A stretch of DNA of 64,000 bases from Nemopilema nomurai (lineage: Eukaryota > Cnidaria > Scyphozoa > Rhizostomeae > Rhizostomatidae), in assembly GCA_003864495.1 (NCBI GenBank), contig ML133452.1, positions 124,001-188,000 on the forward strand, given 5' to 3'. Below, piece by piece: positions 49,501 to 61,363 of this stretch. The first letter of the stretch is position 1. Every line of letters starts with the position of its first letter. Position numbers and translations under genes: made by a program. The notes below the pieces were generated by a model. The model was not told where the DNA came from and made no database searches. It saw nothing but the letters and a program-made list of their open reading frames with translations.

Positions 49501-52500
49501 TAAGATTGCTGCTGTGCCGACTTTAATCAAGGCTAGAACTGTAATTGAGGTGTAGAGGAGCTTTTTTATGGTTTCTGAAAAGAGTTTATGAGCTTCGCAT
49601 CTTGATAAATGAAACTGTGTGCGGAGAACAATCACTAGTTGTAGACTCTTGAGTGGCAGCATGTTCTTCACTGTTTTACTCCCATCATATAATTGCATCT
49701 AATTTTATTATAGCTTGCAGAGAACTGAACAGCCGAACTTTTCTTTTTCATATAGAATTTTTGTGTATTTTCTTATACAGTATTCGAGTGCTTTGACTGA
49801 CTTCAAGACGTATGCAATGGGTGGACAATCTGGACCAGGCTTGGTCGCTTGGAACATTTGCCAATCGAAATGGGCTTTAAATGTACGTAAAATGCAGCCC
49901 TTATTGTAATCACTTTCATCACTCATTGGGTGTCACATTATATTATGACTTATGATCTCCTATATGTTTAAGAGCTGCATGATTCAAAAGTCTGATCAGA
50001 AAGGTTTGCAGTAAGTTTTTCTATCTTGCACAATGGAAATTAATCTAGTCAAAGTATTGTCATCTAGATATTTTCAACAAGCAATGATCTTTTTCATTGG
50101 GAAGTATTTTACACAAATGAGAACGAAACGTCAGCACTAGGACGTGTTATGGAAAGCAAACTGCCTCTGATATCTACGCAAACTTTTTTGAAAATAAGAA
50201 TTGGCCAATAGTCTAATTCAGCAATGAAAATGTCTTGAATCTTGTTTCTCAAAATAAACCTTATTCTGGCCTGAGCCTTGAGAGATTTTGAACCTTTCAT
50301 AGGCATTGCTGTTTTGAGGCTAGAAACTACAATCGGTGGCGAATCCTTGACACTTTTGACAAAGATCTCTAGTTCTTGGACGCTTGGGAGCTGCAAAGAA
50401 GATACTGGACGTTGATTGGTTAAACAAGAAGCCAGGTAAAACTAAGCAAGGTGTCGGTATTCTCATACCTTTTGCTAATCATCTTTCCGGTTGGTTTAGT
50501 TTTGTTGGTAAAGTCTTTCATTAGCCAGTTTGCTTGTGTTTGAAATTTTTCCGGTACTCATGTCCTTCTGGGAGAACTTAATTTCATATCTTTAGCAGAA
50601 AGTCGGGTTGAAGGTTCTGAAATACGACTTATCGTGGGTAGGAATCATTCGATATATCCCCAAAATTGGAATTTTCTGTTCCAATTTGGAAGAAAGGATC
50701 AAAGTCTCGTTTGTTGTGTAGTCTTTTTGTTTCCTAGATTTCTGCCTTAGTTAAAGGGTCATAGCCTCATCAAGCATACATCATCTCATACATCATCTTT
50801 TAAGCTTTAACAAAAGACTTAAAATTTGCAATTTTCTTTTGAGACACTGTTCTCAAAACGTCGCGTCAATGTTTCTTTCAAATCATTACCAAATCAAATA
50901 ATTGGTACCCTAGAAGCAAATCATTAATGTGATCGCAAAACTGACTCTAAACTACAGCAAACATGATTGACAGCTCTAAAAGGCAGTTATCTTTTGGACT
51001 CCTATCAATTTTTATCATTTTGTTAAGCAAACAGATTGAAAGTAAAGATTCGAGAAAACCTGCAAATTGTAGAGTGTCATGAATTCGGCTAACAGAAATT
51101 AGTAGATTTGGTTAGTGTATTGCCAGTGGCTGAATATTGAAATTGTATTTATGGTCTCCTGATCTGATTTCTTGGCCCAAACTTTTCATTAATGCATAGC
51201 GAAGGCTGCTAGTAACAATCTACCACCAACAGGAACAACTGACTCTCATATGTATCTTTTTCTCTGTTTCACATTGAGACTTGTCCCATTTCACAATGGC
51301 CCTATCATTGCGCTATTAGGAGATATCTAATCTGGCCTCTTTTGCGACATTTTAATTCAATATTTTCATGCTTTCACGTCATTCTCTATTTGAAGTGCTC
51401 TCTTCGCTTTTCAGCATCTCTCTTATTCTCTTGAATCTGTCCAAAAATTGGCCATCATTGTATTACACATTGATGGTTTGCAATTGCCCTTCTAATTGAA
51501 CTTCCTGTCATTTTTGAATGCGATTTATACTTTGTTTGGAAATCACCGTTTTGCTATCAAGTACTATTCATGTTTTAATCTAATTATTTTTTACAATATT
51601 GCAGCTTTCGCTAATTATTTTAATGGTAAAAAGCATTTTGTTTTAGTGCAAATGGACGGTAGTTCGATTACAACAATGCTTTTAAAACTCTTTTCCTTTT
51701 TTATCACTGAATCATACAAGACGTTATTCTCGGAGTTTGAAAATTATCTTGTGCTCCTGGAAACTCACTTTTGACCATGCTCTAGTCGCCAGGTGCATTT
51801 ATCTTCTTGTCCGACGCTTTCGAACTGTCAGCTTGATCAAAGATTAAAGAAATTTTTCTCCTATCAAAAGCACCTCACACTTACTTCCCCTAAATAACTG
51901 ACAGAATCATATGTAACTCGTAAAGAAACCCTATCGTTCCAGAACCTCGGATGGGCAAAAAGGAAGGCTATAGCCGATATTATCAGTCGGAGAAAGAAGG
52001 ACAGAAAGAATAACTTGCTGAGTCTCTTTGTAAATTTTTGTCCCTAATAACCATGCCAGGATAAGATGAGTGAATTATATTAAATACAACTTTGAGAGTA
52101 AATGAGCGAAATTTGAAATGATATGAAAACTGCAACTATGGGATTAATCATGTTGAGTGCTACCCTTCTCTTTATTCGAAATATATTTTGATCGAGAATA
52201 ACTCCTCGAATTACTGAGAAAAATCATAAGTGAAGTGTAAAATTGTATTATCAAGTGTAAAATATAAACTATTTTCCCCTCGGGTGTGGTTAATAACATC
52301 AACAGCCCATAAACCTCTACGTATTACAAATCCAAGTTTTAAGTTCCATGTTAGAATAGAATGCTTAAACATCCATGAGCAGATCAACCGAGTTACTGTG
52401 TTGGTGTGACAGAAAAGCCTTCAAGCTCATGTTGATAAACGCTCAAATCTAGTTGCTGAAACTTCGGCCCACATTTTAGTAGGTCATTTTCTCAGCAAAA

Positions 52501-52690
52501 GTCGATGAATATTCATTGGCAAATGCAAATTCCACGAGTTAATCTACAACCATGCACTTTCACTTTCAGAGATTTATAAATTCGTGGATCTATTCACTAC
52601 ATAAGAAAACAAGGCAAGCAAAACACTTCATGTATTATCTCTTGGAGATGTGCAATAAGTTTGCTTCTGAAACGTGGATTAAAATCCTTT

Positions 52691-52696
52691 TTTATT
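52691..52696 (-). terminator. Candidate polyadenylation signal for Kv-B
   Basis: AATAAA on the minus strand, about 215 bases downstream of the Kv-B stop codon. The spacing is reasonable for a 3' untranslated region, but the hexamer is common in AT-rich DNA. Confidence 0.35.
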
Positions 52697-52791
52697 CCTC
52701 CCAGTTTCAATGTATGCTTAGACAACAAAACCGGCTCGAAAGCGGCGTATATAGAAAAACGACAGGTGGAGGAATGGCGTTGCAAAAATGG

Positions 52792-52847
52792 GGCATACCA
52801 TAATGGCGTATACCATAATGGCGTATACCATAATGGCGCATGCAGGT
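52792..52847. repeat. 15 bp tandem repeat in the presumed Kv-B 3' untranslated region
   Basis: About three and a half copies of GGCGTATACCATAAT, with variants at the ends (GGCATACC, GGCGCATG). It lies 60 to 120 bases past the Kv-B stop codon. Confidence 0.85.
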
Positions 52848-52909
52848 GTGCAATACGACTGGGGAGTTGCGGCTTCCCAAAGCAGTGTCGAGTCTCTTCC
52901 GTTTCCCCT

Positions 52910-53774
52910 TTACTTCACTTCAATGTGAAGACTACCCCTTCGCTGATAACCAGTCATGCTTCGAGTGGTTGAAGGGTGGCTTATGGAGCGCCCTCTTTGC
53001 TTTGCGACCGGGGAATGCCCGTAACCACTGTCCCTCCCACTGAGATACGTATTACACGACTTTATGCTTGATTTCGAAATCTCCTGTACCGGCATCCCAG
53101 CCATCTCGTGTAAACTTTCGAAAGGCACGTTTATTTTGTTGTGTCGGTTCCTTGGGATTCTCAGCTGAGTTTGCGCCAGGTTATAGTATTGCTCAAAAGT
53201 GCTACCAAGTATGGAGCCGGTAAGGATAAGATAATGACACCCATAATTGCAGCTGCTGCACCAATAAAGAGGCCTGGAATTGACTGTGGGACTGCGTCTC
53301 CGTAGCCAACCGTTGTCATGGTGATAATAGCCCACCACAGGGTTCTGGGAATGCTCTGCATCTCAATCTTTGATTTGGCCCCTCCCCAGTTCTTCTCGAT
53401 GTAGTGCATCAGACTGGAGAATACTATTACTGGGATCGAAAGAAGGAAAAGTAGGGTCAAAAAATGATAGGCACTCGCTCTGAGAGTGCGGCCTAGGATC
53501 TGCAGCGAGTAAAAAATCCGGAAGAACTTTGTTATTCGAAAGTATCGAGCCATGTTGAGGATACCAGTGAGATCTGGTAACTCTCTGGACATGAATAGCA
53601 AGAGGTATGACGTCACAAGTGCTAGGATGTCCAGCAGTGTAGATAGGCTCGTGAAGAACTGGCCTTTGTCTTGGCAGAAGACGGCACGAAGGAGGAATTC
53701 CAATGTAAACCACACGGTGCATATAGCTTCGATTGGTGCAAAAATCAGCCACAGCCGGGTATCGCCACTGGAAT
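52910..53774 (-). CDS. Kv-B exon 3: S2 to S6 and tail, frame broken in S6
   Basis: Acceptor TTTTGTAG. S2 contains VWFTLEF, S3 TLLDILA, S4 MARYFRITKFFRIF, then LQILGRTLRAS, S5, pore [20 protein letters not shown] and S6. The exon is 865 bases long. It would keep phase only with one more base, which independently supports a single-base loss at 53212-53213. The tail is basic and serine-rich and ends QRRGSLHIEVK; RRGSL is a strong PKA-type consensus. Kv-A has an intron between S5 and the pore that is absent here. Confidence 0.9.
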
Positions 53775-56700
53775 CTACAAAAAATTGAAGTCAACTGTCA
53801 GAAAATACACAATAGCTTTGGGTGATACAGTGTAAACATAGTTGGTATTGCAGCAGCCACTTATCGAAGGCTATCTGATTTGTTCTTAGTACACATGTGC
53901 ATACAAGGTATGACAAGGCTCTTTGATAATAACACAAGCCGATTGCTTTTGTCACTGTGCTGGATTGGTCGGCCTAGCCAGATATCTAAAGCATTCCACG
54001 CTTTCTGTAGAGGTCAAGAGAAAGTGTTCAGGTCGACGCTCCGAACAACCGCCATTATTCAATAGCTCATAGCAAACCAGAAAACTCTGACGACTCTCTG
54101 TTCCCTCCATCTTGAAATCTAACATTTGGTGCCGCTATTTCTACAAACACTACCGCCAGGGACGAATCCCTTTTGTTCTTAATTTGAATCCCTTTTGTTC
54201 TTAATTCGAATCTCTTTTGTTCTTAATTCGAATTCCTTTTGTTCCTAATTCGAACCCCTTTTGTTTTCAATTCGAGGGACAGGGGTAGTACTTACATCTG
54301 GTTGTGTTGCGTGGCTGTGTTTCGTTCAATGGCCCTGTTCCATTGCCGGACAGAGTATTGGCTTGTTTTCCAGTGTTTATCGTGTACATGGTGAAGGTGA
54401 CAACTGACAGGACCACAAACAACAATGAGAACCAAGCGAATAGCTGCAAAAAAATGAAAAGACATTGATGAGGGTATTCGGAAAAGGGCGATCTTTGCAG
54501 CGGAATGATTTATTTCGCAAAACCTGCTAGCCAGTGCTGTGTCTCTTAGGCCCCGTTCACGCGAGGACGGAACGGAACGATGTGAACTGACCCAGAAAAT
54601 AAAGCATTTTTACCAAGTGTTCACGCGAGAACAAAAGTTCCGTTCCAAAAAACGGACCACTGTAAAAAGTGTTCCGAATCACGGAACGGAAAGGCAGAAA
54701 AAGCTTCGAAAAGTGACCACCCTCATATCACCCTAGTAAACAATAGTAGTTCGATTAAAACATGATTTATAACAAGTAAGAAAATCATAATAAGAAAATA
54801 AGAAAATAATATATAATTTCCTTTTCAGCATTGCAAGATGGGGCCAGCAAAAATTTTTGAGTGTTATTGATCCTACATTTCTAGCACTGCATTTTTAGTG
54901 TAATGAAGTCCAAAAAAAGCCACCACAGAAGAAAAACTGATTTTACTGCAAACCGACTTTGGCAGTGGGGGTCGCCTTGTTTGTCACAACTCTGGAAGCG
55001 GCACTTTGCCATAACTTGGATTTTAATTAATAATTGAAGAAAACCACCCGCAAAAGAATATCAAGTTTTGCTTGAATTTTGCAAATTTATGACAGGTAGC
55101 AGCCATCATACGCCACCGGACAGTGTGGTTTATCGTGAATTCTAATGTAGAACAAACAGTATTCGTTTGGTTTTAGCAATTGTTTTAGTTTTAAACCTTT
55201 ACTGACAGACAAAACAAACATATTTAACCTGATGCCAGTTAGGAAAACTAGCTATGTTTGGATTGATAAGGACCCTTTCTTCAACAGAGTTTAGTTATTA
55301 CAGCTGCATCGCTGAATAAAATGCTGTTTTGCTCGTGTCATAGTCTAATAAATGGAGATTAAAGAGAGTGTTTTGCAGATTGGCACGATAAAGTTTGTCA
55401 AAAAGCTTTCTGTAGCTGTAGAAAGAGGATAAGATTTAGACCCCTTTGGATCATTATTTCACAATCGATTGACTTGTAAATCATTGATTGAAAGATTCAA
55501 TTCAATTGACCAACCATCAGTGGCATATGCAAATATTTAGGAACTCGAGAACACGCAAAGTGACACGCAAATTATTTATAAATAATTTTCGTAAGGCATC
55601 TAACATTTTGTTACGACACGTGAAACATTTATGCGATGTATTTATCAAACAAACAAGATTCCCTTTTCAAGCCGAAGAATGTATTTTTCATAATGTCGGT
55701 GTGGCATTACGTTTTTGAAGTTGACCCGTGAAACTTGGTATTGAAATTCAACAGGATTGCCTCTTGGGATAACGGCAACACAAGCCACTTTGAAACGCGA
55801 TAAATTTGTACAAAACACAAATATGCAAAAACAAAAACTGTTTTTGTAATAACATCTGGGAAAATAGTGTTAGGCGTTTAGGGCTTGACTTTAAAATTTC
55901 GCACAGCTAAATCTTATAATAAACTCTAGATTATTTTTTGATTTAAGCAATTTCGTTCCTCGACGACTTTACGTTTTAGAAACCATGGAGGCTCCACCAC
56001 CTTTAAGGGTAACAGAATGGGGGCAGCATTCAGATTGAAGAGAAAAATTTGATCATAGCTTCTAGGCTGATATGCGAATGTGATCATCGAAATGATATCA
56101 TTTACGAATGTGATCAAGTTATTACGACCTTTTCTTCAAACACACAGACGATTTGTTAATAGCACCCGATCCTGTCTTATGTTCATAAAGACTTTGAGCC
56201 GATACACTTGTAAGTGCTCTTACAAGACAAAAGTGCTCATCTGTCAGCAGAGTTTTTTGACTTATTGATCTTCTTGCAAATTCTAATCATTCAGTGATAA
56301 ACGATGGCTAATGCCTTTAGATGCATTTAGGTCCAGCCATTTTACTTGAAATCTAAAGCGTGCCTTTTATGCCACATTGCAGCTCTTACATGAAGACAGG
56401 GTCTGACGCGCCACAAGGATGGATCCTGGGTCTCTTGCTTCTTAATATCTTCATCAATGACCTATTCCTTTTCAAGCTACGTTCCTTTCTAGTGCTTTCA
56501 GGTAAAAACAATTTGGAACAATCTTTCTAGGATATAGAGAGTGGTAATATCAACATTTTAGACGTTGCAATTTTCAACAGAGCACGAACACAAACGTCAT
56601 TTTGACTTTGTTGCAAGTAAGTACCGTTTCTTTGCTTTTCTTTGCTGTAATCAAGACTTTTTCTTTAGATATAGTATGGGTATTCTGCAAAAACTGCTAA

Positions 56701-57523
56701 GTTACATTTGAAAGTAAAATTCACGTATTAAGACCATTTACATTTCACGAACAGTTCCCAGTCATCTAATGCCAATAAACTTTCTGGAAACCATTTGGTA
56801 TTGTTGTCCTATGTTTCTATTAATTTTAAGCTAAACAGCCTTAAATTTGGTCAGTTAAGTTTAGATGTCATCTGGTTTTGGCTAGGCAAACAGAAGAAGC
56901 GAGTTACGCCAGAGTCATCATAAAAAGCATACCTTGGCAGCAGAGGAAGACGAAGGCTCATCAAGAATTCTCCAGACTCTGTACTTCAATGTGTCCCATT
57001 GTCTTGGTACATTGGCGTCATAAAATTTAGTGCCTCTTCCCAACTCGACGTCGTTTAGCTCTGCCTGGTCTTCGCTCTTCCGTGCCGTGAATATCTTCAG
57101 GTTCTCCTGAGTCACACGGTGATGGGTGTATGTGTGCCAGCAGCAGGTCTCCATCTGTTGCTCCTCTATGCCCCAGAACTTTAACTCTTCCTCAAAGAGT
57201 GGCCCACAGACGCTTCTTGGGTAGTGAAGTTTCCCAGTTTGGAAGTAATCAAGCACTTGAGAGAACACTTCCGGGTGACGATCAAAGAATAATTCCTCAT
57301 TGTTTTTGTCATAGTCAAGCATGTCTTTGTAGTTCTCTTGCAAAATGCATGCGAGTGGCGAATCTGGGACGTTTTTAAGCGTGCTCGCAAAAGCTTCATG
57401 TACTTGCCCACCAACGTTTATCTTGACTTTCTTGTTTGTGTTATTCTGCAAAATGCTTGGATCTCTCGATAATGGCTTTCTTAAACAACTGGACTTAGAA
57501 GGAGTTTGTACGCCTAATTCCAT
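52910..57523 (-). CDS. Divergent Shaw/Kv3-type potassium channel (Kv-B) with S6 frameshift
   Basis: Three exons, 57523-56933, 54443-54296 and 53774-52910, join in phase. T1 has the zinc site HX5CX20CC (H100, C106, C127, C128) and Shaw-like wording ([26 protein letters not shown]). S1 to S6 and the filter TMTTVGYGD are recognisable. In exon 3 the frame breaks between 53213 and 53212. The upstream frame reads SLPAP, then 16 unrelated residues and a stop at residue 451. One base later the downstream frame reads ILGSTFEQYYNLAQTQLRIP, exactly the rest of S6, and stays open for about 100 codons to TAA. One missing base inside the proline codon would explain it; the uninterrupted protein would have 534 residues. 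It could be a real lesion, an allele or an assembly error. S4 keeps only R323, R326, K329 and R332. It is a neighbour and likely paralogue of Kv-A. Confidence 0.88.
54164..54273. repeat. 22 bp minisatellite, five copies, in Kv-B intron 2
   Basis: Five 22 bp units with the core CCTTTTGTTCTTAATTCGAA on the plus strand. The array starts 22 bases inside the intron from the GTAAGT donor of exon 2. Units become more diverged toward the exon. Confidence 0.92.
54296..54443 (-). CDS. Kv-B exon 2: S1 and the S1-S2 loop
   Basis: 148 bases between TTTTGCAG and GTAAGT. It encodes S1 (LFAWFSLLFVVLSVVTFTMY) and an extracellular loop with three N-glycosylation sequons: N231-G-T, N237-E-T and N243-T-T. It ends one base into the next codon, which fits exon 3. 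Kv-A has no intron at this place and a much shorter loop without sequons. Confidence 0.92.
54548..54700. repeat. Possible dispersed repeat with GGAACGGAA motifs
   Basis: GTTCACGCGAG occurs twice (near 54555 and 54619). CGGAACGGAA occurs at both ends with an inverted GTTCCGTTCC between them. This mix of direct and inverted motifs suggests a fragment of a dispersed element in Kv-B intron 1. Borders are not defined. Confidence 0.35.
56933..57523 (-). CDS. Kv-B exon 1: T1 domain
   Basis: 197 codons from the first ATG (MELGVQTP) to SSSSAAK, phase 0, before a GTATGC donor. A longer frame upstream would need a GTG start, so the ATG at 57523 is preferred. The T1 core begins at KINVGGQ (residue 34). 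The exon ends at the same place relative to S1 as Kv-A exon 1. Confidence 0.93.
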
Positions 57524-59240
57524 TCTGGCCAGAAACCGCACTTCGCTGGAGCAATCAATGATCTTGTCTTATAATCAGTGTCGTTAACAAGCCAAGTTTG
57601 CATTTAGAGCATATGTACGCAAATAATACGTCATGTTTTGTAAACGAACTACTGCCCTTCAAAAGCACATTAACTATCAAGAAAAGATCTCCTTAAAACA
57701 ACTGCATGTTTTCAAACCACATCTAAGCCTTTCTTAGCCACTGAATTGGCTATTCAAACAATGTAAACACGCATCTTACTCTGATGCCTGACATTGGATA
57801 AACAATAGAATTGCTGCGATTAGCTTCCAGATTTTCTGTATTACCGGATCATTTCTTGCATTCGATCAGTAGATCGGCTTCAAACCTTTTCATCGATGAT
57901 TCCTGCTTCTTCATGCAGCATCTTGCAGACGTGGAATGCTGGCCATGCCATTAAACATTTAGCCAAGGCTTTCCTAAACCAGTGATTTCTGTGCTGCTTT
58001 TCACCGAATGTAAAAGCGCTGTTATGAATCTTATGTATACGCTCGCACCTGCCATTATGCAAATCAGCCTTGTATAAACATTTACAACAGAACAACCTGT
58101 TCTTTTCATTCTTTCTGCAGTTGAACAAAATTGCTATTTGCTTTGTCGACAAACAAAGTCCGATTTTCCAGATCGGCAATCAGTAAAACATGGTCACATA
58201 AATACAATATTCAAAATAAATATTCAGATAAGGTCAGACCTCTCTTTTTCAACGATAAATGATGCTGGCTCCCAACAGAGATATTTAGGCTATAGAGGAG
58301 GCTGTTGGAGTAACTGACTTCTCCTATTAGCACATAGGTCCCATAAGGGTGTTCACTTGTATTAAATTTTCTGAAATTGTCTTCATAGCTCTAAATTAAA
58401 AGTAACGCATCACGTAAGAATGTTCTGAACAACAGACATCTTTTCCTTAATTCATGTATGCAATTAAAGTCGTACTTTTACAACGTACATATTACGGCCA
58501 TTGTTCATATAGGACAGGGATTTTCAATAACAGATTCTGCAAGACCAAAACTTAATCTTCGATATCATTTGAATTGATTTTTGCTGTTTAAATGAAATTC
58601 AAAAAGAATATATTGTGATGTAAATTCATTACAGACGTGCGGTGAGCGATAGTATCTACTTAGCTCTTCAATCAACCACAGCTATTTTCTTAGCTGCTCC
58701 AGTTGACTGCGACTATTTTTTGTCTACCTTATTTAATTGCAACTATTTTCTTAGCTGCTTCGATTAATAGCTGTTCTCAATCACCACACAGAAGCGCTTA
58801 TCAATACATTACCATGAATTTTCCTCCTGCACTAGTGCAGTAAAATATGATTTGGGAGCCAATATGTAAAACTAACTTAGGACACTTCCAATCTTTCCCA
58901 TCACTATTTTCACGATATACCGCATCTTCGCTATACCTATCCGTCTCAAGCTCATACGATTGACATTTTGTCATTTGTTTATTCGTTCCAGCTCAAGATG
59001 GTCATATTGGCTGGTTTCCAATTGATTATTCACGAAACTGTCCTATTGTCATGTTATGCTTTATCGCCGTCTTCACGGCTCCTTTAGACCAACTTATTAT
59101 AATTGTCATAAGGTTGAATCTCAAGTCAGAACTCTTTGATTAACTGTTTGGAACTCTTACAACTGATTCAAGTCAGAACTCTTTCAACTGCTTTCTTATT
59201 TCTTATCGCATAGCATTTCTATAATAAAGAGCCCTTCATT

Positions 59241-59361
59241 CCATTTTAAGGCTTGCTCGAGCTTATTACTCCATTTTAGGGCTTGTCCCGCCTATTTAGC
59301 CCCAATTTAAGGCTTGCCCCACCTATTTACTCCATGCTGAGGCATACCCCAGCTATCAATC
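59241..59361. repeat. Degenerate 30 bp tandem repeat, four copies
   Basis: Units begin at 59241, 59271, 59302 and 59332 and follow the pattern CCATTTTAAGGCTTG then about 15 bases ending TATTTACT or similar. Divergence is high, especially in the fourth unit. Confidence 0.75.
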
Positions 59362-59845
59362 ACTCAAATGCTACTTTTAGCTTTGAGATAGCGATGAAAG
59401 ACAGTCACAAAAGACGTCATTTTACTGGCAAAACTTACGGTGAAAGTCACTTAATCTTGATTGAATAAGAGAATGTGCCAAAATGCACAGAGCATTGTTT
59501 TCATTCTATAGCCGGGCCTAAACATAGTCACTAAATGAGAAGGAATACTTAGAGATTACTGACTCCCCACTCAGCGGCCACTGAGAGACTACCTGCAGAC
59601 AAAGGCTACAAAAGATTACATAAACTACACATGCATTCACAATTTTGAAACATTGCCTTTTCAATTGGTTAGATTTCTCCTGATGGCATAGCAAGCCCTT
59701 GACTTAGGACTATCTAAATTAAAAACTGCTTGCTCCGATCTTATAATGATAACCTGTCTTCAGGAATTTCTAATGAAATAGAAAAAATTAGAAATACTTA
59801 ACAGCTTCAAGTACGCAAAATGCTAGGGGGTCTTTTGAAGAAACA

Positions 59846-60184
59846 TACCGTAAATCCTCAAATTAGCCGCCTGGGGGCTTATTTATTTTTGATATTTTTG
59901 GATGGGGGCTTATTCGAGAGGGGGGCTTATTTGAGGGGGCTTATGAAATTATCTGAAACATGCCACATGAAAAGATAGTTTTTTTAATTTTTTTAATTTC
60001 ATAATATAAAAGATAATCCATGTATAAAGTAACATTTGATTAAATTATCAACAAAAATATAAATGTTTGCGGTAATTCACTAAAATGCCAAAGGCAACCT
60101 CAGGAGTCGAAAATCAAAAATCGAGGGGGGCTTATTCGAGGGGGGGGCTTTTTCGAGGGGGGGGCAATTCGAGGATTTACGGTA
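59846..60184. mobile_element. Inverted-repeat element (MITE-like), 339 bp, G-rich
   Basis: The ends are TACCGTAAATCCTCAAATT and the complement of TACCGTAAATCCTCGAATT, matching at 18 of 19 positions, with outer TA. The interior has several copies of GGGGGCTTATTCGAG and guanine runs of six to eight near the right end. No coding capacity is present, so it would depend on a transposase elsewhere. The ends match the 101 bp element at 20484-20584. Confidence 0.85.
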
Positions 60185-61363
60185 TGTCTACAATTGTATT
60201 GTGTTTCTCTTAAAATGGTCCTAACTTCTTACACTTTTCACCGCTTTTAAATCTAACCACTTTGACTTGTTAAGTACGACCAAGAAGTTTGGCATTCGCT
60301 TTGATCTTCATTCAGGGTTTATACATATTCTGAGCGTGTCAAAGCAAACAAGGTAGTGACTTCGCATAATGTGCATAATGTTAAAAGATAGTAGCTACTT
60401 GTATCTGTAGTAATTTCATTCTACGGAAGTACGTTTGATACTTGGATTGGTATGCCATCTCGACACGAGCTTAAGCATCAGTGGTGATTCCCAAGGGGGC
60501 TACGGGGGCCCAGAACTTGTGTGTGCCCCTTCGTTTGCCCTCCACTTTTCCAAAAGGGTATTTTCTATTGGTTAGTGTTTCTGCCCGTATTCTTAATACG
60601 TAGCTTTTGATATGAATTTCTCAGCCATTCTCTTTAAACTACTGCATGCAACAAGAAGATTTAGATAACCCCAAAGCAGTGGCAGATTTTGGGGGCACCC
60701 CCTTTGCTGGGTTGAAGCTGGTCTGGTGCCACTATTTCAGTTTGCGCACCTTTCGAAAAATTAATTTTGAATATTTCTCTTGAAGAGAAAAGAAGCCTCC
60801 AGGCACCGCCTCATTAGCAGTTAAAACCTTTATTGCACAACCAATGGTCACCTTTATTTGTTTTCCCAACGTCTATCACCAGAGTTTTAGCATGAATCCA
60901 TCCCTGTCCTGGAGATGCATTTTTAGCCACTCTAGAAGGCTCAATTTCAAAAAAATTCTATTGCGCCGGACCCAACCCGACCATCAAATAGAGAAAACCT
61001 GATGATATCGGCCATGAAAATGTTGGTCAATATGAAAAGCCTTTGATTTGTGTTGGGTGGTGATAACATAACTGGTCACTACGTGAAATATTTGCCACCC
61101 CCCATTTTTCTGTGCGTGTAACATGAGTGTACTTATCGAGCACTATTTGGCGCCATTTATTCTGAAAAGTTCTTTTCAGAAATCCCAATCGGGCCATTCT
61201 GGTGAAAGCATACCGTTCAAAATTTTTGTCCGAAACATTCTCTCATGTTTGCAGATCAACTGAGCCATATGCAGTTGTAGCGTAAGTGGACTGTATAACC
61301 AAAGCTGAAAAGTCCCAGGAAGTTGTAATAAAGGAATCCGTTCATCGACCCACCGGCCTAGCC

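Larger units (their letters stand above)
39712..52909. other. Long stretch between the two channel genes
   Basis: About 13 kb with no gene I can name. Part should be the 5' flank of Kv-A and the 3' untranslated region of Kv-B; a minus-strand AATAAA at 52691-52696 lies about 215 bases past the Kv-B stop. It holds a polypurine tract near 43363-43515, a CA-rich patch near 49010, and a 15 bp tandem repeat at 52792-52847. Two minus-strand open frames, at 41672-41990 (about 105 codons) and 42527-42886, read more like protein than most, but they show no domain, start context or splice partners I can support. Confidence 0.45.
57524..61363. other. Spacer between divergent Kv-B and ASF1 genes
   Basis: It should hold the promoter and any untranslated exons of both genes; none can be called. 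It contains a degenerate 30 bp repeat at 59241-59361, an inverted-repeat element at 59846-60184, and AT-rich unique sequence. No other gene is recognised. Confidence 0.5.

Noticed and set aside
57524..57541. An upstream start for Kv-B six codons before the ATG
   Set aside because: It would need a GTG initiator. The ATG at 57523 is the first normal start.
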